Source: Gemmatimonadota bacterium (GTDB lineage Bacteria; Gemmatimonadota; Gemmatimonadetes; Gemmatimonadales; GWC2-71-9). Taken from it: a stretch of 8,317 nucleotides of DNA. The notes below the pieces were generated by a model. It searched no databases and was not told where the DNA came from. It saw only the letters and a list, made by a program, of their open reading frames with translations. A program made the position numbers and the translations under genes. The stretch lies in contig QHTW01000100.1 in NCBI GenBank assembly GCA_003220955.1, positions 1 to 8,317 of the forward strand, read 5' to 3'. The first letter of the stretch is position 1. Every line of letters begins with the position of its first letter. Shown here piece by piece: positions 6,020-8,317 of the stretch.

Positions 6020-6578
6020 TCAGGTCAACACCCAGGTCAACACCGCGAAGGCGAAGCTGAAGCTGGCGTGGGACAAGCTCCGGGGTCGCTCGACCGCGCC
6101 GGCGCCGCCACCGCCGCCGGTTCGCCCGGCGACTGATACCGCAGCGACACGGGTGGCAGCGGTGGAGCGGCAGCAGGCGGCGTCGCAGCGTCCGCGTCCC
6201 CCGGCGGCGCCACAGGGCCATGCGCTGACGCGCGACGTGCCCTATGTGTCGGACGACACTGGAACAATCAATCCCGGCATGGCCGAACGCGAGATCTATG
6301 AGTTGTGGGCCGCGCCGGCCGCGGTGCGGCGTGTGGGCCAATACACGTATCTGTTCTTCCGCAATGGGTGCGAATACACCTGCGGGACGATGGACGTGGT
6401 GACGCTGCAGAACGGCCACGTCGTCGATGCCATCCTGCGCTGGGACGGTCACCGCTACTCCGGCGAATCGTCGTCACCTCCCGGTCGCGTTCCAATCGCC
6501 AATCCGGGCGGGGACACCTTGCACATAGCCCCTCCTCCTGCGCCGCCGCCAGCACCGGCAAGTCATGACGCACAATAA
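5961..6578 (+). CDS. Putative lipoprotein with a BamE/SmpA-like domain
   Basis: I do not recognise this 205-residue protein as a named gene. Seen: a lipoprotein signal peptide with Arg2-Arg3, a hydrophobic core at about 5-17 and a lipobox AILGC giving lipidated Cys19; a direct repeat QVNTQVNT at 21-28; a lysine-rich stretch; a proline/alanine-rich linker at about 46-86 including five prolines in a row; and a folded region at about 100-168. That region starts with INPGM and runs through EIYELWAAP, YTYLFF and NGHVVDAI, the pattern of BamE/SmpA-type domains. It contains Cys137 and Cys141, which could form a disulfide. The C-terminus is again Pro/Ala-rich. By analogy it would sit in the periplasm on a membrane. 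It overlaps purQ by 59 bases and the next gene by 14, so it is transcribed with the purine genes. Function unknown; the BamE link is inference from pattern. Confidence 0.85.
   Translation: MRRSTLAICALLTVAILGCDQVNTQVNTAKAKLKLAWDKLRGRSTAPAPPPPPVRPATDTAATRVAAVERQQAASQRPRPPAAPQGHALTRDVPYVSDDTGTINPGMAEREIYELWAAPAAVRRVGQYTYLFFRNGCEYTCGTMDVVTLQNGHVVDAILRWDGHRYSGESSSPPGRVPIANPGGDTLHIAPPPAPPPAPASHDAQ
6021..6044 (+). repeat. Perfect 12-bp tandem duplication
   Basis: The unit CAGGTCAACACC occurs twice without a gap (6021-6032 and 6033-6044). It is in frame and encodes QVNT twice, two residues after the lipidated Cys of the lipoprotein. It begins immediately after the purQ stop, so it changes only the lipoprotein. 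Confidence 0.9.
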
Positions 6579-6870
6579 GAACGAGGACGAATACTTCGCG
6601 CGCCGCGACGCCGAGCTGCTGCGACAGCAACGTGCGGCGGCGCAGCAGGCGGCGGCCGAGAGCGAGCGGAAGAAGCATCACATGAAGTGTCCCAAATGCG
6701 GCTACGACCTCATCACCCACGATTGGGACGGCATCCAGATCGACCAGTGCACGCATTGTCACGGCGTCTGGTTCGACGCCGGCGAGGCTGAAGCATTGAT
6801 GAAGACGTCGGCGCCGAACATCCTGGCGCGTGTCTTCCGCGCGGTCGCGAAGGGCGTGACCCGGAAGTGA
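6565..6870 (+). CDS. Small zinc-ribbon protein (TFIIB-type zinc finger family)
   Basis: A 101-residue hypothetical protein. Seen: a charged N-terminal half at about 7-38 (EYFARRDAELLRQQ and following Ala/Gln/Arg-rich residues), likely one amphipathic helix or coiled coil; then a zinc ribbon with two CxxC knuckles, Cys42/Cys45 in CPKCG and Cys62/Cys65 in CTHC, followed by HGVWFDAGEAEAL, the hallmark of the zf-TFIIB family (GxWxDxGE). A basic C-terminus follows. Such proteins are common in bacteria and mostly uncharacterised; despite the family name there is no evidence of a transcription role. No signal peptide is visible, so it is probably cytoplasmic. The ATG at 6565 overlaps the lipoprotein gene by 14 bases and lacks a clear ribosome site; ATG 6682 is too close to the first Cys to be preferred. 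The stop overlaps the purL start (GTGA). Confidence 0.9.
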   Translation: MTHNKNEDEYFARRDAELLRQQRAAAQQAAAESERKKHHMKCPKCGYDLITHDWDGIQIDQCTHCHGVWFDAGEAEALMKTSAPNILARVFRAVAKGVTRK

Positions 6871-8317
6871 CCGATCCGCAGATCACCCCGGAGCTGGTGC
6901 AGGAACACAATCTCACATCCGAAGAATACGCGCGCATCGTCGCGATGCTGGGGCGGAGGCCCACGTTCCCGGAGCTCGGCATCTTCTCCGCGTTGTGGAG
7001 CGAGCACTGCTCCTACAAGCATTCTCGGCCGATTCTCAAAACGTTTCCCACCACAGGCCGCCAGGTGGTGCAAGGACCGGGCGAAAATGCCGGCGTGTTG
7101 CGGCTGCCGGGCGGCTGGGCGGTCGCGTTCAAGATCGAATCCCATAACCACCCGTCCGCGGTGGAGCCCTACCAGGGCGCCGCCACCGGCGCGGGCGGCA
7201 TTCTGCGGGATGTATTCACGATGGGCGCGCGTCCCGTCGCGCTGCTGAACAGCCTGCGGTTCGGACCGCTCGACGATGGGCGCAACCGCTATCTGTTCGC
7301 CGGCGTCGTGCGTGGCATCGGTGACTACGGCAATTGCGTCGGCGTGCCGACGCTGGGCGGCGAAGTCGACTTCGCGCCGGGCTACGCGGGCAATCCGTTG
7401 GTCAACGCGATGTGCGTCGGCGTCTTGAAGGAGAAGGACCTGATCAAGGCCGCCGCGCATGGCGTCGGCAATGTGCTCCTCGCCGTGGGATCGCGTACGG
7501 GACGCGATGGCATCCACGGTGCGTCGTTTGCCTCCGAGGAGCTGACGCACGAGAGCGAACAGCGGCGCCCGCAGGTGCAGGTCGGCGATCCGTTCACGGA
7601 AAAGCTGCTCCTGGAAGCCAGCCTCGAGTTGATCGCATCGGGGCATATCGTGGCCATTCAAGACATGGGCGCGGCCGGGCTCACATCGTCGTCGGCCGAG
7701 ATGGCGGCGCGCGGCGGCGTCGGGGTGGAAATCGATCTCTCCAAAGTGCCGACCCGCGAGCCCGGCATGACGCCCTACGAGATTCTGCTGTCGGAGTCGC
7801 AGGAACGGATGCTCGTTGTGGCGAAGGCCGATCGCGTGAAGGAAGTCCGGGCGATCGCGGCCAAATGGGATCTCGACGCGACGCCGATCGGCAAGGTCAC
7901 GGACGACGGGATGTATCGCTGCACCTGGCAGGGGAAAGTGGTCGTCGAGATTCCGGGACGTCAGCTCGTCGAGGACTGCCCAGTCTATTATCCAGAAGCG
8001 AAAGAAGATCCGGCCGTCGCGAAGCTACGCGCATCCACGCCGCACGCCGCACGCAGTTACGCGCCTTCAGACGCCTTACTCGCGCTTTTGGATTCTGCGT
8101 CAGTTGCCAGCAAGAAGTGGGTCTTCGAACAGTACGACTCCACTGTCCAGGCCAGCACCGTGATTCCGCCCGGCGGCGACGCCGGCGTGTTGCGTGTTCG
8201 GCACGAAGATTTTGGAATCGCCGTGAAGACCGACTGCAACAGTCGCTACGTACGCCTCGATCCGTATGAAGGCGGCAAGGCGACGGTCGCCGAGGCGGCA
8301 CGCAATGTCGCCTGCAC
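6867..8317 (+). CDS. purL: Phosphoribosylformylglycinamidine synthase subunit PurL, N-terminal part
   Basis: PurL is the catalytic subunit of FGAM synthase, using ATP and ammonia from PurQ to convert FGAR to FGAM. The frame stays open for 483 codons and runs off the window; small PurL is usually 720-770 residues, so about a third is missing. Seen: FSALWSEHCSYKHS with His47, the conserved active-site His; KIESHNHPSAVEPYQGAATG with Glu91, His93 and His95 in the ATP/Mg-binding loop; GGILRDVFTMGARP; GNCVGVPTLGGEV; IQDMGAAGLTSSSAEMA; LSESQERML; and at the edge the start of the second AIR-synthase-like half, QASTVIPPGGDAGVLR then GGKATVAEAARNVAC. The start is GTG 6867, overlapping the previous stop; the nearest purine motif is AAGGG 12 bases upstream, which is far, so coupling by reinitiation is inferred. 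This is the separate-subunit type that needs PurS and PurQ. Confidence 0.96.
   Translation, partial: MTDPQITPELVQEHNLTSEEYARIVAMLGRRPTFPELGIFSALWSEHCSYKHSRPILKTFPTTGRQVVQGPGENAGVLRLPGGWAVAFKIESHNHPSAVEPYQGAATGAGGILRDVFTMGARPVALLNSLRFGPLDDGRNRYLFAGVVRGIGDYGNCVGVPTLGGEVDFAPGYAGNPLVNAMCVGVLKEKDLIKAAAHGVGNVLLAVGSRTGRDGIHGASFASEELTHESEQRRPQVQVGDPFTEKLLLEASLELIASGHIVAIQDMGAAGLTSSSAEMAARGGVGVEIDLSKVPTREPGMTPYEILLSESQERMLVVAKADRVKEVRAIAAKWDLDATPIGKVTDDGMYRCTWQGKVVVEIPGRQLVEDCPVYYPEAKEDPAVAKLRASTPHAARSYAPSDALLALLDSASVASKKWVFEQYDSTVQASTVIPPGGDAGVLRVRHEDFGIAVKTDCNSRYVRLDPYEGGKATVAEAARNVAC

Noticed and set aside
6759..7661. A reverse-strand open frame of 300 codons opposite purL
   Set aside because: It mirrors the strongly conserved PurL coding frame, has no recognisable motif, and its composition is typical of a shadow frame.
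7334..8269. A forward open frame of 311 codons in another frame within purL
   Set aside because: It is Arg-rich with no motif, while the overlapping frame carries clear PurL signatures to the window edge.
1..8317. Search for RNA genes, CRISPR arrays, insertion sequences, riboswitches, terminators and internal promoters
   Set aside because: Nothing recognisable was seen by eye; essentially all bases are coding, leaving no space for a purine riboswitch or terminator between genes.

Overview
The window is a tightly packed, single-strand gene cluster from a high-G+C bacterium. Every gene is on the + strand, and the only non-coding DNA between genes is 3 bases after truA. The order is truA (3' part), a small transaldolase, purB, purC, psd, pssA, purS, purQ, a lipoprotein with a BamE/SmpA-like domain, a small zinc-ribbon protein, and purL (5' part). 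Separate small purS, purQ and purL genes rule out the fused PurL type of enteric gammaproteobacteria. A lipoprotein with a BamE-like domain points to a diderm. The eukaryote-like form of adenylosuccinate lyase and the overall layout would fit an environmental lineage such as Gemmatimonadota, but this is a tentative guess from memory of protein style.

Region by region: bases 2-1267 hold the end of a tRNA pseudouridine synthase and a transaldolase-family enzyme. Bases 1264-3581 encode two purine enzymes: PurC makes SAICAR, and PurB splits SAICAR and later adenylosuccinate. Bases 3578-5067 encode the two steps from CDP-diacylglycerol to phosphatidylethanolamine (PssA makes phosphatidylserine, Psd decarboxylates it). 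Bases 5064-6019 and 6867-8317 encode PurS, PurQ and PurL, the three subunits of FGAM synthase. Between purQ and purL sit two genes of unknown role, the lipoprotein and the zinc-ribbon protein.

Six junctions are 4-base stop/start overlaps (TTGA, ATGA or GTGA) and three are longer overlaps (19, 59 and 14 bases), so the cluster reads as one polycistronic, translationally coupled operon. No internal promoter, terminator, RNA gene, repeat array or mobile element was recognised; the operon's promoter and terminator must lie outside the window. The most unusual points are the lipoprotein/zinc-ribbon pair inserted inside the FGAM synthase genes, the 59-base purQ/lipoprotein overlap that gives PurQ a C-terminal tail, active-site residues that argue for transaldolase over fructose-6-phosphate aldolase, and a Glu in place of the usual catalytic Asp in Psd.
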